Positions 32,862 through 42,034 of a stretch of DNA of 64,000 bases are shown here, piece by piece (position 1 is the stretch's first letter; each line of letters starts with the position of its first letter). Origin of the DNA: an uncultured Candidatus Saccharibacteria bacterium (GTDB lineage Bacteria; Patescibacteria; Saccharimonadia; Saccharimonadales; UBA4665); the NCBI GenBank assembly GCA_946482575.1, contig CAMLRZ010000003.1, positions 12,263-76,262 on the forward strand, in the 5' to 3' direction. A program made the translations under genes and the position numbers. The notes under the pieces are model-generated. The model was not told where the DNA came from. It did not search any database and was given only the letters and a program-made list of their open reading frames with translations.

Positions 32862-33566
32862 ATGTATAAACGCGTCTTACTCAAATTTTCGGGCGAACAA
32901 CTTTCTGGTAAACATGAATTTGGCATTGATCCGGCGGTGGCGCGATCGCTTGCCGCGGAATGTAAAAAAATTGTCGAAGCCGGCTGTGAGCTGGCTTTAG
33001 TTATAGGTGGGGGCAATTTGGTGCGCGGTGCCGAGACCGCCGGCAACGGCATTAAGCGCGTTACTGCCGACCAAATGGGCATGCTGTCTACCCTGCTGAA
33101 TGCCATGGCACTGACCGACATCTTTGAGAGTGAAGGCCTGCCCACGCGCTGCATGAGTAATGTGTTTGTCACGCAAGTTGCCGAGTCATACAGTTTTCGA
33201 CTGGCCGAAAAGCACCTGGAGCGTGGCCGCGTCATTATTATCGCAGGTGGTACGGGCCGACCTTACTTTACTACCGATACATCGGCGGTAAATCTGGGCT
33301 TGGAACTATGCTGCGATGTTGTTATGAAAGCCACCAAAGTGGATGGCGTGTACGATAAAGACCCGGTTAAATTCCCTGACGCCGTAAAGTTCGACAAGCT
33401 CGATTATCAGCATGCGTTAGAATCAGGCGCCATTAAAGTAATGGACAAAGCGGCGCTGGGCCTGGCCATGGAACAGCACATGCCGGTGATTGTTCTAAAC
33501 GCCTTCAAAGACAGCAACGCCCTGCGAGCAATTCAGGGCGAGCCAATTGGCACTTACATTTCCTAG
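32862..33566 (+). CDS. pyrH: UMP kinase
   Basis: A 234-residue amino-acid-kinase-fold enzyme. KRVLLKFSGEQLSG (phosphate loop), VIGGGNLVRG, TADQMGMLSTLLNAMAL, FTTDTSAVNLG and KATKVDGVYDKDP are all standard PyrH motifs. Converts UMP to UDP. TACTTT (32869 region on this strand at 32849-32854) lies 7 nt before the ATG. Convergent with a metallo-hydrolase gene, the two stop codons sharing CTAG. Confidence 0.95.
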   Translation: MYKRVLLKFSGEQLSGKHEFGIDPAVARSLAAECKKIVEAGCELALVIGGGNLVRGAETAGNGIKRVTADQMGMLSTLLNAMALTDIFESEGLPTRCMSNVFVTQVAESYSFRLAEKHLERGRVIIIAGGTGRPYFTTDTSAVNLGLELCCDVVMKATKVDGVYDKDPVKFPDAVKFDKLDYQHALESGAIKVMDKAALGLAMEQHMPVIVLNAFKDSNALRAIQGEPIGTYIS

Positions 33567-34195
33567 ATTTCGATAGATTCACCTGGTTTAAGCGAGTGAT
33601 ATGTGGTGCCTACTTCTTGGCATACGCCGCCAACCAAACGGTCAATTAAGCCTTCGCCAACCTCGGAAAGAATGGCATTATGCGTTGGAAAACAGGCTTG
33701 CGGTTGTACGGCAGTCAAAAAGTCAGCCGCCTCGCTAAACTTGAGCCACGGCGCACTCACAGGCAAAGCCAACATACGGACCGGTACATTTGGCGTCGTA
33801 AATGAATCCCCAGGGTAGTAGAAAGCGCTATTTACCAAGAGGCCGATGTTCTGATCGGCGGGCATCGATGGTCTGATTGTGGCGTGCTGACCTCCGTAAA
33901 AGGCTATGGCAAAGGGGCCGACCTGTACCGTCTGTCCCGGTTGAGCAACGGCGGTGTTTTGGCCTGCCAGGGCGTCTGCGACTTGTTGGGTGCCAAAAAT
34001 CTGCACGCCTGGATTAGTCGCCACGAGTTGCGCAATATTATTCGCATCGCAGTGATCAGCGTGAACATGGGTGATTACAATGCCGACAACCCCTGTAAGC
34101 GCATCAAGTTGCGTCCATCCACCAGGGTCAATGACTAATCGTTTTCCCTGTTCTTCGAGCACGACGCAGGCATGCTGATATTTTGTAAGTTTCAT
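33563..34195 (-). CDS. Metallo-beta-lactamase-fold hydrolase (UlaG-like)
   Basis: A 210-residue protein. THVHADHCD is the zinc-binding HxHxDH, with Asp in YYPGDSF and His in FPTHNAI as further ligands; GGQHATI is the strand before. The small single-domain form resembles UlaG/YflN-like enzymes. The substrate is unknown. Overlaps pyrH by 4 nt at the stop codons. No clear -10 within 8 nt of the ATG, so it may have a longer leader. Confidence 0.85.
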   Translation of the reverse strand: MKLTKYQHACVVLEEQGKRLVIDPGGWTQLDALTGVVGIVITHVHADHCDANNIAQLVATNPGVQIFGTQQVADALAGQNTAVAQPGQTVQVGPFAIAFYGGQHATIRPSMPADQNIGLLVNSAFYYPGDSFTTPNVPVRMLALPVSAPWLKFSEAADFLTAVQPQACFPTHNAILSEVGEGLIDRLVGGVCQEVGTTYHSLKPGESIEI

Positions 34196-34242
34196 GCTGT
34201 CCCTATCTTGTTAGTAACCTTACTAGGTATTGTACTGCTTTG

Positions 34243-34271
34243 TTGACTTTTTTGGCATTTTGTTGTAAAAT
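34243..34271 (+). promoter_or_regulatory. Promoter of the GC-rich exported-protein gene
   Basis: TTGACT (34243-34248), 17 nt spacer, TAAAAT (34266-34271): a near-consensus housekeeping promoter with a leader of about 160 nt, unlike the leaderless genes around it. Confidence 0.7.
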
Positions 34272-34332
34272 AACGTAGTATTTGTCACCCATGGGAGGCA
34301 AGCACATTTACAGAAGTATGCATTGTATATGA

Positions 34333-34377
34333 GAGACCGGATGCGGCGCTATAAAATGTAGCCCCACACCCGGTCTC
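34333..34377 (+). promoter_or_regulatory. 5' leader hairpin
   Basis: GAGACCGG (34333-34340) pairs with CCGGTCTC (34370-34377), between the promoter and the SD of the gene at 34438. Confidence 0.6.
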
Positions 34378-34437
34378 GCAGCCAACGAGAATACGTGGAA
34401 ATCCACCGTCAAGCAATACCTCTTCGAGGAGTTTTTC

Positions 34438-35106
34438 GTGGAAACCATCACCAACGAGCCGCAGCAGAACCGCCCGCAGCCCGAGATCAGCCGCCGTATG
34501 GCCATCCTGATCCTCGCGCTCCTCCTGGCAACCGTCGGCGGCACCTACGCCCTCACCAGCTGGGGCCGTTCCGCGGAGTCCTACCCGGTCTCCAACGCCA
34601 CCAAGGTCGTGAAGCAGGACTGCACCAAGCCCGGCACCAAGGTCGGCGAGCTCTGCTCCTCGGTCAAGGTCGAGCACGGCGTCACCGTCACCCGCACGTA
34701 CGTCACGCTGAAGTACGACGTCCCCGCCGACAAGTTCTACAACTACCTGCAGGGCACCACCGTCCAGCTGAACTACGGCAACACCGCCACCATCAGCAAC
34801 CTCTGCACCGCCGCGGCCGTCGCCACCACCAACTCGGACCGTCCCTACGACTACGAGTACGCCACCACCAAGAAGGAGTACTGCAACCCGGCCCAGAAGG
34901 CCAAGGACGCCGGCAACTTCAAGAAGTGCGCCAGCATCCTGGACGGTCTCGCCTACGCGGCACCGGCAGCCTTCACCTGGGCCAACGTCGACGACGCCTG
35001 CGCCGTCCCCGTCCAGCCCAAGGCCAAGGAGGCCCTGGTGGACACGTCCCAGTTCCTGAACGACACGCCGTTCTACACCGACCCGTCGGCCACTCCGACC
35101 CACTGA
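34438..35106 (+). CDS. Unrecognised GC-rich signal-anchored or secreted protein
   Basis: 222 residues from GTG 34438 (SD GAGGAG 8 nt upstream). A polar N-terminus is followed by one hydrophobic helix (about 21-38), then an extracytoplasmic domain of about 180 residues. It has six Cys, several in pairs around KQDCTKPGTKVGELCSS, NLCTAAA, KEYCNPA, FKKCAS and DDACAV, suggesting disulfides that the VKOR protein (39195) could introduce. Roughly 4 of the first 80 codons end in A or T, the strongest GC3 bias I counted here. Function unknown; exposure suggests a host- or environment-facing role. Confidence 0.75.
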   Translation: METITNEPQQNRPQPEISRRMAILILALLLATVGGTYALTSWGRSAESYPVSNATKVVKQDCTKPGTKVGELCSSVKVEHGVTVTRTYVTLKYDVPADKFYNYLQGTTVQLNYGNTATISNLCTAAAVATTNSDRPYDYEYATTKKEYCNPAQKAKDAGNFKKCASILDGLAYAAPAAFTWANVDDACAVPVQPKAKEALVDTSQFLNDTPFYTDPSATPTH

Positions 35107-35125
35107 TCCTTCCACTACGCCTGAC

Positions 35126-35165
35126 GGCGGCCGGTCTCGGAGCATTCGCTCCCTGCCCGGCCGCC
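35126..35165 (+). terminator. 3' hairpin after the exported-protein gene
   Basis: GGCGGCCGG (35126-35134) pairs with CCGGCCGCC (35157-35165), with an inner GGAGC-ATTC-GCTCC stem. Confidence 0.7.
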
Positions 35166-35273
35166 TCGGCCCGCCCCTCTTTGACTGCCCCATCCCTACA
35201 ACTGCATACTTCTGTTCCACCCCAATTTGTACGCCCGAGCTTGTTGCTCGGTTTTTTTGTGCATAAAAAAATA

Positions 35274-35372
35274 AGGGATTCGGTTCTGTTTGCCAATTGA
35301 TGTATGGGGATTCAAAAGATGGGGATTTCGAGAGATGGGGATTCGATTCTGTTCGAAGGAACATGCCCCCGG
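35274..35372. repeat. Degenerate repeats of the tRNA-Ser T-arm region
   Basis: GAGAGATGGGGATTCGA occurs exactly at 35330-35346 and within tRNA-Ser at 35456-35472. Shorter ATGGGGATT copies (from 35304 and 35319) and two GATTCGxTTCTGTT copies (from 35278 and 35340) lie alongside. This is a possible att-like scar or tRNA gene remnant. Confidence 0.65.
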
Positions 35373-35413
35373 CATGTTCCGGCTATTCATTCGAACCCCC
35401 TACCTTTCCAAGA

Positions 35414-35450
35414 AACTAAAAAGACCAGCTTAATGCTGATCTTTTTAGTT
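35414..35450 (-). terminator. Terminator of tRNA-Ser
   Basis: AACTAAAAAGA and TCTTTTTAGTT pair around AGC-TTAAT-GCT, with a T-tract on either strand. Confidence 0.85.
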
Positions 35451-35540
35451 TGGCGGAGAGATGGGGATTCGAACCCCAGATACGGTTGCCCGCATACACA
35501 CTTTCCAGGCGTGCTCCTTCAACCACTCGGACACCTCTCC
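35451..35540 (-). tRNA. tRNA-Ser (anticodon GGA)
   Basis: Minus-strand cloverleaf: acceptor GGAGAGG/CTCTCC, anticodon loop CTGGAAA (GGA, reads TCC/TCT), a long variable arm and T-arm TGGGGTTCGAATCCCCA. CCA is encoded at 35451-35453. Confidence 0.93.
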
Positions 35541-35655
35541 ATCAGGGGCGCATGATGTAAAAATCTGGCTTGTCACCATTATAAACTAAAAGTTACGTAA
35601 ATTACTACGAAAAACACCTTGCCCTTAGAGCAAAATCGAGGTTACACTAAGGTAA

Positions 35656-36542
35656 ATGGCGATTATTGAATTACAGGACGTAAGTAAGCTTTTTGGCTTC
35701 GGCGACGCAACAAATGTTGCGCTCGATGAGGTTTCCCTTAATATTGACGAAGGCGAGTTCGTGGCGGTAATGGGCCCCAGCGGCTGTGGCAAGTCTACCT
35801 TGATGAATGTGATCGGCTTGCTGGATCGCCCTACGCACGGACTATACAGTCTGCACAACCGCCCCGTTGCTCGCTTGCGGGCTACGCAGCGTGCTCGTGT
35901 TCGCCGCGACACCGTTGGTTTTGTCTTTCAGTCGTTCAACTTGTTGCCTCGCCTGACGGTGTTGGAAAACGTTGCGCTGCCACTTGCCTACAACGGCATT
36001 GGTGCTACCACCCGTGCCAAACGAGCGCTTGATATGTTGGAGCGCGTTGGCTTACGCGATCGTGCCTACTACTACCCTAACCAGTTGAGCGGCGGCCAGG
36101 CCCAGTGCGTGGCAATTGCCCGCGCGCTCATTAACGACCCTCGTATTATTATTGCCGACGAACCTACCGGAAACCTCGACAGCGTCAGCAGCCGGTTGGT
36201 CATGGAACTGCTCAGCGAAATTCACCGCTCTGGCAACACCATTTTATTCGTAACGCACAACCCTGAGCTTACTCGATATGCAACTCGCACCGTGTACATG
36301 CACGATGGCGGCATTGTACATGATGAACAAACCGAAATCGGTGAGGTTGCCCCAACCGCCCGTAAGGCGCTGTACAGCCTGTTCCGCAAAACGGTCGACG
36401 ATGACCTTGCCGGTGTTTCGGCTCTTATGAAAGCGGTACCGCACCCTAGCGACAGCCCCAAAAAGAAGCCCACCAAGTCGGCAAAAAAGACCACCACCAA
36501 GTCAAAGTCAAAGGCCAAAACCACCGCTAAAGGGAGCAAAAA

Positions 36543-36546
<4 letters not shown>
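35656..36546 (+). CDS. ABC transporter ATPase (MacB/LolD type) with a basic C-terminal tail
   Basis: A 296-residue ATP-binding protein. Walker A GPSGCGKST, Q-loop region GFVFQSFNLLP, signature LSGGQAQCVAIARAL and Walker [13 protein letters not shown] are intact; Cys replaces the usual Arg after the signature. Residues about 225-296 form an extra tail ending in repeated Lys/Ser/Thr. TACACT (35643-35648) ends 7 nt before the ATG: leaderless. Its stop overlaps the permease start by 4 nt (ATGA). Drives export or lipoprotein-type mechanotransmission with the next gene product. Confidence 0.92.
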
Positions 36547-37778
<1,232 letters not shown>

Positions 37779-37780
37779 AA

Positions 37781-39157
37781 CTACAGATATATCGACACGA
37801 TGGTTGCTGCGCCGGCAGCGGTCATCAGCAAGAATGTGATCCAGCCAATAATGGTTACCGGTTTGCGGTTGACCCAGCGGCCCATGATCTTTTTGTTGCT
37901 ACTGATAAGGATAATGAGTAACAGGATTAACGGTGCTACCAGGCCGTTCGCCACAGCAGAATACAGCAGCGCTTTAATGGGGTCGATGCCAATAAAGTTA
38001 ATGCCGAGCCCCACAAGCATCGAGATAATAATTGTGCCGTAAAAAGCGTAGGCCTGTTGCAGGTTCTGGTACAGGCCTTCTTTCCAGCGGAAGCTTTCGG
38101 CTAGTGCGTAAGAAGACGATCCAGCCAATACAGGAATAGCTAGCAAGCCGGTGCCGATCAGGCCAATCGCAAACAAAAAGTACGTAGCGTCGCCGGCAAA
38201 CGGTCGCAGCGCCTCGGCGGCTTGAGCGGCGGTTTCGATGTTAGTAATTCCCTGTTTGTACAAAATCCCACCACAGGCGGCAATAATAAAGAACATCACA
38301 ATGTTGGACAGAAACATACCCGACCAGACGTCGATGCGCATGCCCCGAATGTCACTTTTGTCGGTATGACGACGCGATCGAACAGTGGTTTTACCCTGCA
38401 AAATCTGCTCTTCAACTTCTTGCGACGTTTGCCAAAAGAAAAGATAGGGCGAAATAGTAGTACCAAGCACCGCACAGACTAAAAAGATCTCGTCTTTGGT
38501 GAAGTTGAACTGCGGGATGTAGGCGTTGTGCAAAACCTCACTCCAGTTTAAGTGCGCCAAAATAGACGACGCCACATAAGAAAGCAAAATGAGGGCCAGC
38601 CATTTTAGATAGCGTGCGTACTTGCCGTAAGGAGTAAAAATCTGCAAAAGCACGCAAAATACAGCAAACCCAACTACCAAAAAGGCAAAATTGGCCTGTG
38701 GGTACAGCAGCTGAACACCTTTGGCCATAGCGCCTAGGTCGGCCCCGATATTAATAGCGTTGGCTATAAATAGTAAGAATGTACAGATGTACAAGATTTT
38801 TTTAGGAAAGAAAACCCGAATGTTGCCGGCTAGTCCCCTGCCGGTGACGATGCCAATGCGGGCACACATTTCTTGCACCACTGACATGAGTGGAAAGGTC
38901 CACACCGATAGCCATAAAAAGTGAAAGCCGAATTGAGCACCAGTTTGCGAGTAGGTGGCGATGCCCGACGGGTCATCATCGGATGCACCAGTAGTTAAAC
39001 CCGGGCCTAGTCTGTCCCAGAAACGTTTGGTTCCCCGAGCTACGCGCCCATTACGCAGCCGTGCGCCAACCTCTTCGGTAATTAATACTGTTTTAGCAAG
39101 CGTTACGGCAGGCGCTTCGGCAGTACGGGTAAGAATATCTTTTTGTTTTTTGGCCAT
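37781..39157 (-). CDS. Nramp-related divalent metal transporter, atypical
   Basis: A 458-residue protein with about 11 membrane helices. The first-helix motif, DPGN in canonical Nramp, reads DDDPSG; the sixth-helix MPH motif is absent, with TTISPY at that position. Canonical Mn/Fe transporters keep both, and the methionine gives transition-metal preference. Nramp-related proteins without it include magnesium transporters. The substrate here is therefore open. The long polar N-terminus (1-45) is unusual. Convergent with the ABC permease, with 2 nt between stops. Confidence 0.85.
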   Translation of the reverse strand: MAKKQKDILTRTAEAPAVTLAKTVLITEEVGARLRNGRVARGTKRFWDRLGPGLTTGASDDDPSGIATYSQTGAQFGFHFLWLSVWTFPLMSVVQEMCARIGIVTGRGLAGNIRVFFPKKILYICTFLLFIANAINIGADLGAMAKGVQLLYPQANFAFLVVGFAVFCVLLQIFTPYGKYARYLKWLALILLSYVASSILAHLNWSEVLHNAYIPQFNFTKDEIFLVCAVLGTTISPYLFFWQTSQEVEEQILQGKTTVRSRRHTDKSDIRGMRIDVWSGMFLSNIVMFFIIAACGGILYKQGITNIETAAQAAEALRPFAGDATYFLFAIGLIGTGLLAIPVLAGSSSYALAESFRWKEGLYQNLQQAYAFYGTIIISMLVGLGINFIGIDPIKALLYSAVANGLVAPLILLLIILISSNKKIMGRWVNRKPVTIIGWITFLLMTAAGAATIVSIYL

Positions 39158-39194
39158 TTTTGTTGTTTAGCGTTAGCTTAATTATATACTATTT

Positions 39195-39836
39195 TTACAA
39201 AAGGTTCCCGTAATAATACCAAAAGTGTTTTAAGATAAAGGCGGCAATCAGCAGGAGCCAGAAAATAAAGATGTCCAGGTGGTGCTTGCGCACAAACACC
39301 GCAACGGGCTCCCATTTTTCGGGAATTTTGTGGAAGTTGAGCTGCACAATATAGAGCGTGGTATACCAAAAGATGCCAATAGTCATCACCCACACCACCA
39401 TGCAGTATGGGCAGAGGGCGTTGATCCGATACACGCTTTGGAACATCAGCCAGTGTACAAAAGCCACACCAAAGAGCGCACCCAGTTCTAGTCCCATCCA
39501 GTACCAGCGGCGCAGTGTTTGAGCACCAGCGAATAAGGCCATGCCCGTGGCTATAACAACCGGAAACGCCACCAGGCCAATAATCGGATTAGGGAATCCA
39601 AAGGCGTGCGCTTGATCTGATGCCATTACCGATCCGCAGCTAATTACAGGGTTGAGGTCGCATGATGGCGTGTAGCTTGCGTTCTGCAGCAGCTCCAACT
39701 TTTCGTACATAATAATAAAGGAACAAATCAGCGCAATAGTTCCCGCGATCACGTAGAGCCACGGCAAAAAACGGATCAGAGTCACTTTGGTTGTAGGGCG
39801 TTTGGTAGGTTTTTTGGTTGCCAGGGCTGCTTTCAT
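39195..39836 (-). CDS. VKOR-family disulfide-bond-forming membrane protein
   Basis: A 213-residue protein with five hydrophobic segments. SCDLNPVISCGSV carries the loop cysteine pair, AFGFPNPIIGL the conserved Ser/Pro-type segment, and ALCPYCMVVW the CxxC active site on the fourth helix. VKOR homologues reoxidise a thioredoxin-like DsbA using quinone. No DsbA domain is fused or adjacent. TATACT (39844-39849) ends 7 nt before the ATG: leaderless. Cys-containing exported proteins elsewhere in the window are plausible clients. Confidence 0.92.
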   Translation of the reverse strand: MKAALATKKPTKRPTTKVTLIRFLPWLYVIAGTIALICSFIIMYEKLELLQNASYTPSCDLNPVISCGSVMASDQAHAFGFPNPIIGLVAFPVVIATGMALFAGAQTLRRWYWMGLELGALFGVAFVHWLMFQSVYRINALCPYCMVVWVMTIGIFWYTTLYIVQLNFHKIPEKWEPVAVFVRKHHLDIFIFWLLLIAAFILKHFWYYYGNLL

Positions 39837-39871
39837 GGGTCTAAGTATACTCGTTTCTGTGCGGTCTGTCT

Positions 39872-41044
39872 TTATTGGGCGCAGTTTCCCGTCCCTACTG
39901 ATGCAGTGTCGCCTTTGACGCTGTTGAGCTCTTGAATCACCTGCGACATAGTCAGCGCATAGCCCACGTTTTCATAGGTAACCGATCGAGCAAAGACAAC
40001 GCCAATAACTGCCCCGTCTTTATTGATGAGCGGCCCGCCAGAATTACCCGAAATAACATCTGCTTTGAGCGAGTAAATCTCGCGCGTCGCAGATTCTTGC
40101 CCGTAAATGTTGCGACCGGTTGCCGTAAAGGCATCAATGGTGGCCGCTGGATCGGCGTGGAAGGTGCCACCGCCGGGATATCCCAAGACCGCTGCTTGTG
40201 TACCATCGGGAACTGTTTGTTCCACGAGCGGCAACGGCAAGCCAGCTAAATTAGTGGTGCGCAAAATAGCCAGGTCCAGATCGGGGTTGAACCAAATAAC
40301 TGTTGTGCTGTGGCGTCCATTGGCGTCAATCACCTTGGGTTTGGCTACGCCGGCTACGACGTGCGCATTAGTGATAACGACGTTGGTGTCGGCTACAAAA
40401 CCCGTACCTTCTACGATACCGCCGCAGCCTTCACCTTCTACTTTGACCACCGATGCCTGGTCGTTGCGCACAGCTGCCGTTAACTCGCCCATGTCGGGGA
40501 TTTGTACGGCTGTTTGGTTAGGCTCGGGTTCCTCGCCACTAAATACCTGCGGAAATCCGTTAGGAGTAATCAAGTTACCGAGCTTGGCAATTACCCGGGG
40601 CGCTTGAGGGAGCGCTTTATTTATGTGCGAAATAATGGCTGACTGCTGAATTTCCTGCTGGAGCGCTGGAAACGTGCCGGTAGAGAGTGCGCTTGAGCCC
40701 AGCCATACGGCGGCTAAAATAGCAGCGCCGCCAAATATCGCGCCCAGCGCTTTATCTGCTTTGTTGGCACCCGAAAATTCGAGCCGTGATTTAAGTTTTA
40801 CGGCAATATATTCTCCGATCGCCAAGCAAACAAACGCACATCCTAACAGAATACTAATAGATAGCGCTGCCCGTGAGGTGGCTGTTTGAGTGCTGGGCAA
40901 GAAGGTGCTTTGCAAAGATGCTCCCAAGAATAAGCCGCCAAAAAAGCCACCCGCTGGCAACAATTGCCGGGCAAATCCTTTGTCGATGCCGCGCACAATG
41001 CCAGCAATCAGCACAATGATAATGACAATATCGAGCCAGTCCAC
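39872..41044 (-). CDS. CvpA-trypsin membrane serine protease (MarP-like)
   Basis: A 390-residue protein. The N-terminal CvpA-like domain has four membrane helices (about 5-22, 33-50, 60-85, 100-120). An extracytoplasmic trypsin-like domain (about 190-375) has His in VITNAHVVAG, Asp in DLDLAILR and Ser in VISGNSGGPL. The order matches Mycobacterium MarP, an acid- and oxidative-stress protease. Cys209 region (GEGCGGIVEG) and the C-terminal GNCAQ could form a regulatory disulfide, as in MarP (inference). It follows the LPG-flippase-like gene by 8 nt. Confidence 0.88.
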   Translation of the reverse strand: MDWLDIVIIIVLIAGIVRGIDKGFARQLLPAGGFFGGLFLGASLQSTFLPSTQTATSRAALSISILLGCAFVCLAIGEYIAVKLKSRLEFSGANKADKALGAIFGGAAILAAVWLGSSALSTGTFPALQQEIQQSAIISHINKALPQAPRVIAKLGNLITPNGFPQVFSGEEPEPNQTAVQIPDMGELTAAVRNDQASVVKVEGEGCGGIVEGTGFVADTNVVITNAHVVAGVAKPKVIDANGRHSTTVIWFNPDLDLAILRTTNLAGLPLPLVEQTVPDGTQAAVLGYPGGGTFHADPAATIDAFTATGRNIYGQESATREIYSLKADVISGNSGGPLINKDGAVIGVVFARSVTYENVGYALTMSQVIQELNSVKGDTASVGTGNCAQ

Positions 41045-41052
41045 TGCCGTAC

Positions 41053-41949
41053 CTACTCCTTGGTCTCACTTTCCTGCTGCAGCTGACGCAGCTTGAGTCG
41101 TCGATTAGCGTGCAGCCCAAATACCAGGATAAACAACAGGCCTAAGAATACGATGTAGGCGGCTCGGTCAATAATATTAGCGGTCACAATTGTGGTATTG
41201 CTGATGTGGTGCAAGTTTTGCGTGAACACCAAAAACGCTTCGCGGATACCAATGGCGCCAGGGGTAAGCGCGGCAAAAAGCGCAAAGTTAGCCGCGCCGG
41301 TGTAGCTGATCATCTGGCCTAATGAGGCATGGCTGCCAGTGGCCTGGAGCTCCATGCTGTAAATAACTACCTGTACCAGTAGTTGTACGGCAGTTGCCAC
41401 AAACATCCAGCCGCCAAATTTTAAAATAGCTGCACGGGATTCAGTCAGCTTTGACCGGCGCATATACCAGCGAATTACCAGTGTACTGGCCACACCTGCG
41501 GCGACCACAAAGCCGGCCGTTTGCCACCAGGGGCGCACGCCTCCTAACATCAAACAGGCACTAATTACGGCATAACATGCGTAATACAACAGCGTTGCAA
41601 AAATGTAATCCTTGATGCGCATACCCACACGTTTTTTCAGATACAAGCCGCGTACTCCCGGACCGCTCTGCCCCGGTCCAAAAAAGTTTGCCAGCGATGA
41701 ATAGGCACTGAGCAGGAAGTTATCGCGAATGCCCATGTGCTTTTTGTACATCAGAACTGAGATTTGCAGTTGCGCAACAACTGCCGTGAATGTCACGCAG
41801 TACAGGAGTACTAACACAATCAAAAGCGCAGGATTGATGCGTTTTAGCTGGTCGACAATCTCTGGATGACCGTGTAAATACCACGCAAACACCGCAACGG
41901 TGGCGATAAGAATAATCGGCGCCAAAATGGCTTTGATGTGTTTTTTCAT
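41053..41949 (-). CDS. UPF0104/LPG-synthase transmembrane-domain protein (lipid flippase-like)
   Basis: A 298-residue polytopic protein with about eight helices. NFFGPGQSGPGVRGLYLKKR and LTPGAIGIREAFL are the two hallmark segments of the lysylphosphatidylglycerol synthase membrane domain and AglD-like flippases; there is no synthase domain. It probably moves or modifies a lipid or polyprenyl-sugar. TATAAT (41958-41963) ends 8 nt before the ATG: leaderless. Grouped with glycan-related genes at 42-44 kb. Confidence 0.82.
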   Translation of the reverse strand: MKKHIKAILAPIILIATVAVFAWYLHGHPEIVDQLKRINPALLIVLVLLYCVTFTAVVAQLQISVLMYKKHMGIRDNFLLSAYSSLANFFGPGQSGPGVRGLYLKKRVGMRIKDYIFATLLYYACYAVISACLMLGGVRPWWQTAGFVVAAGVASTLVIRWYMRRSKLTESRAAILKFGGWMFVATAVQLLVQVVIYSMELQATGSHASLGQMISYTGAANFALFAALTPGAIGIREAFLVFTQNLHHISNTTIVTANIIDRAAYIVFLGLLFILVFGLHANRRLKLRQLQQESETKE

Positions 41950-42021
41950 GTGCTCTTATTATACGCCATCTGACGTCGCGTAGCATTCTTTCTTTGTTAT
42001 GGTAATCCTCAGGCTCTTTTG

Positions 42022-42027
42022 TATAAT
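42022..42027 (+). promoter_or_regulatory. -10 box deciding the start of the GT-C-like gene
   Basis: TATAAT, 7 nt before ATG 42035. It favours this start over an in-frame ATG at 41999. Confidence 0.65.
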
Positions 42028-42034
42028 TGTGGTA

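Noticed and set aside
34285..35364. A 359-codon antisense frame opposite the exported protein
   Set aside because: Gly/Val-rich shadow of GC-rich codons; the plus-strand frame has promoter, SD and signal helix.
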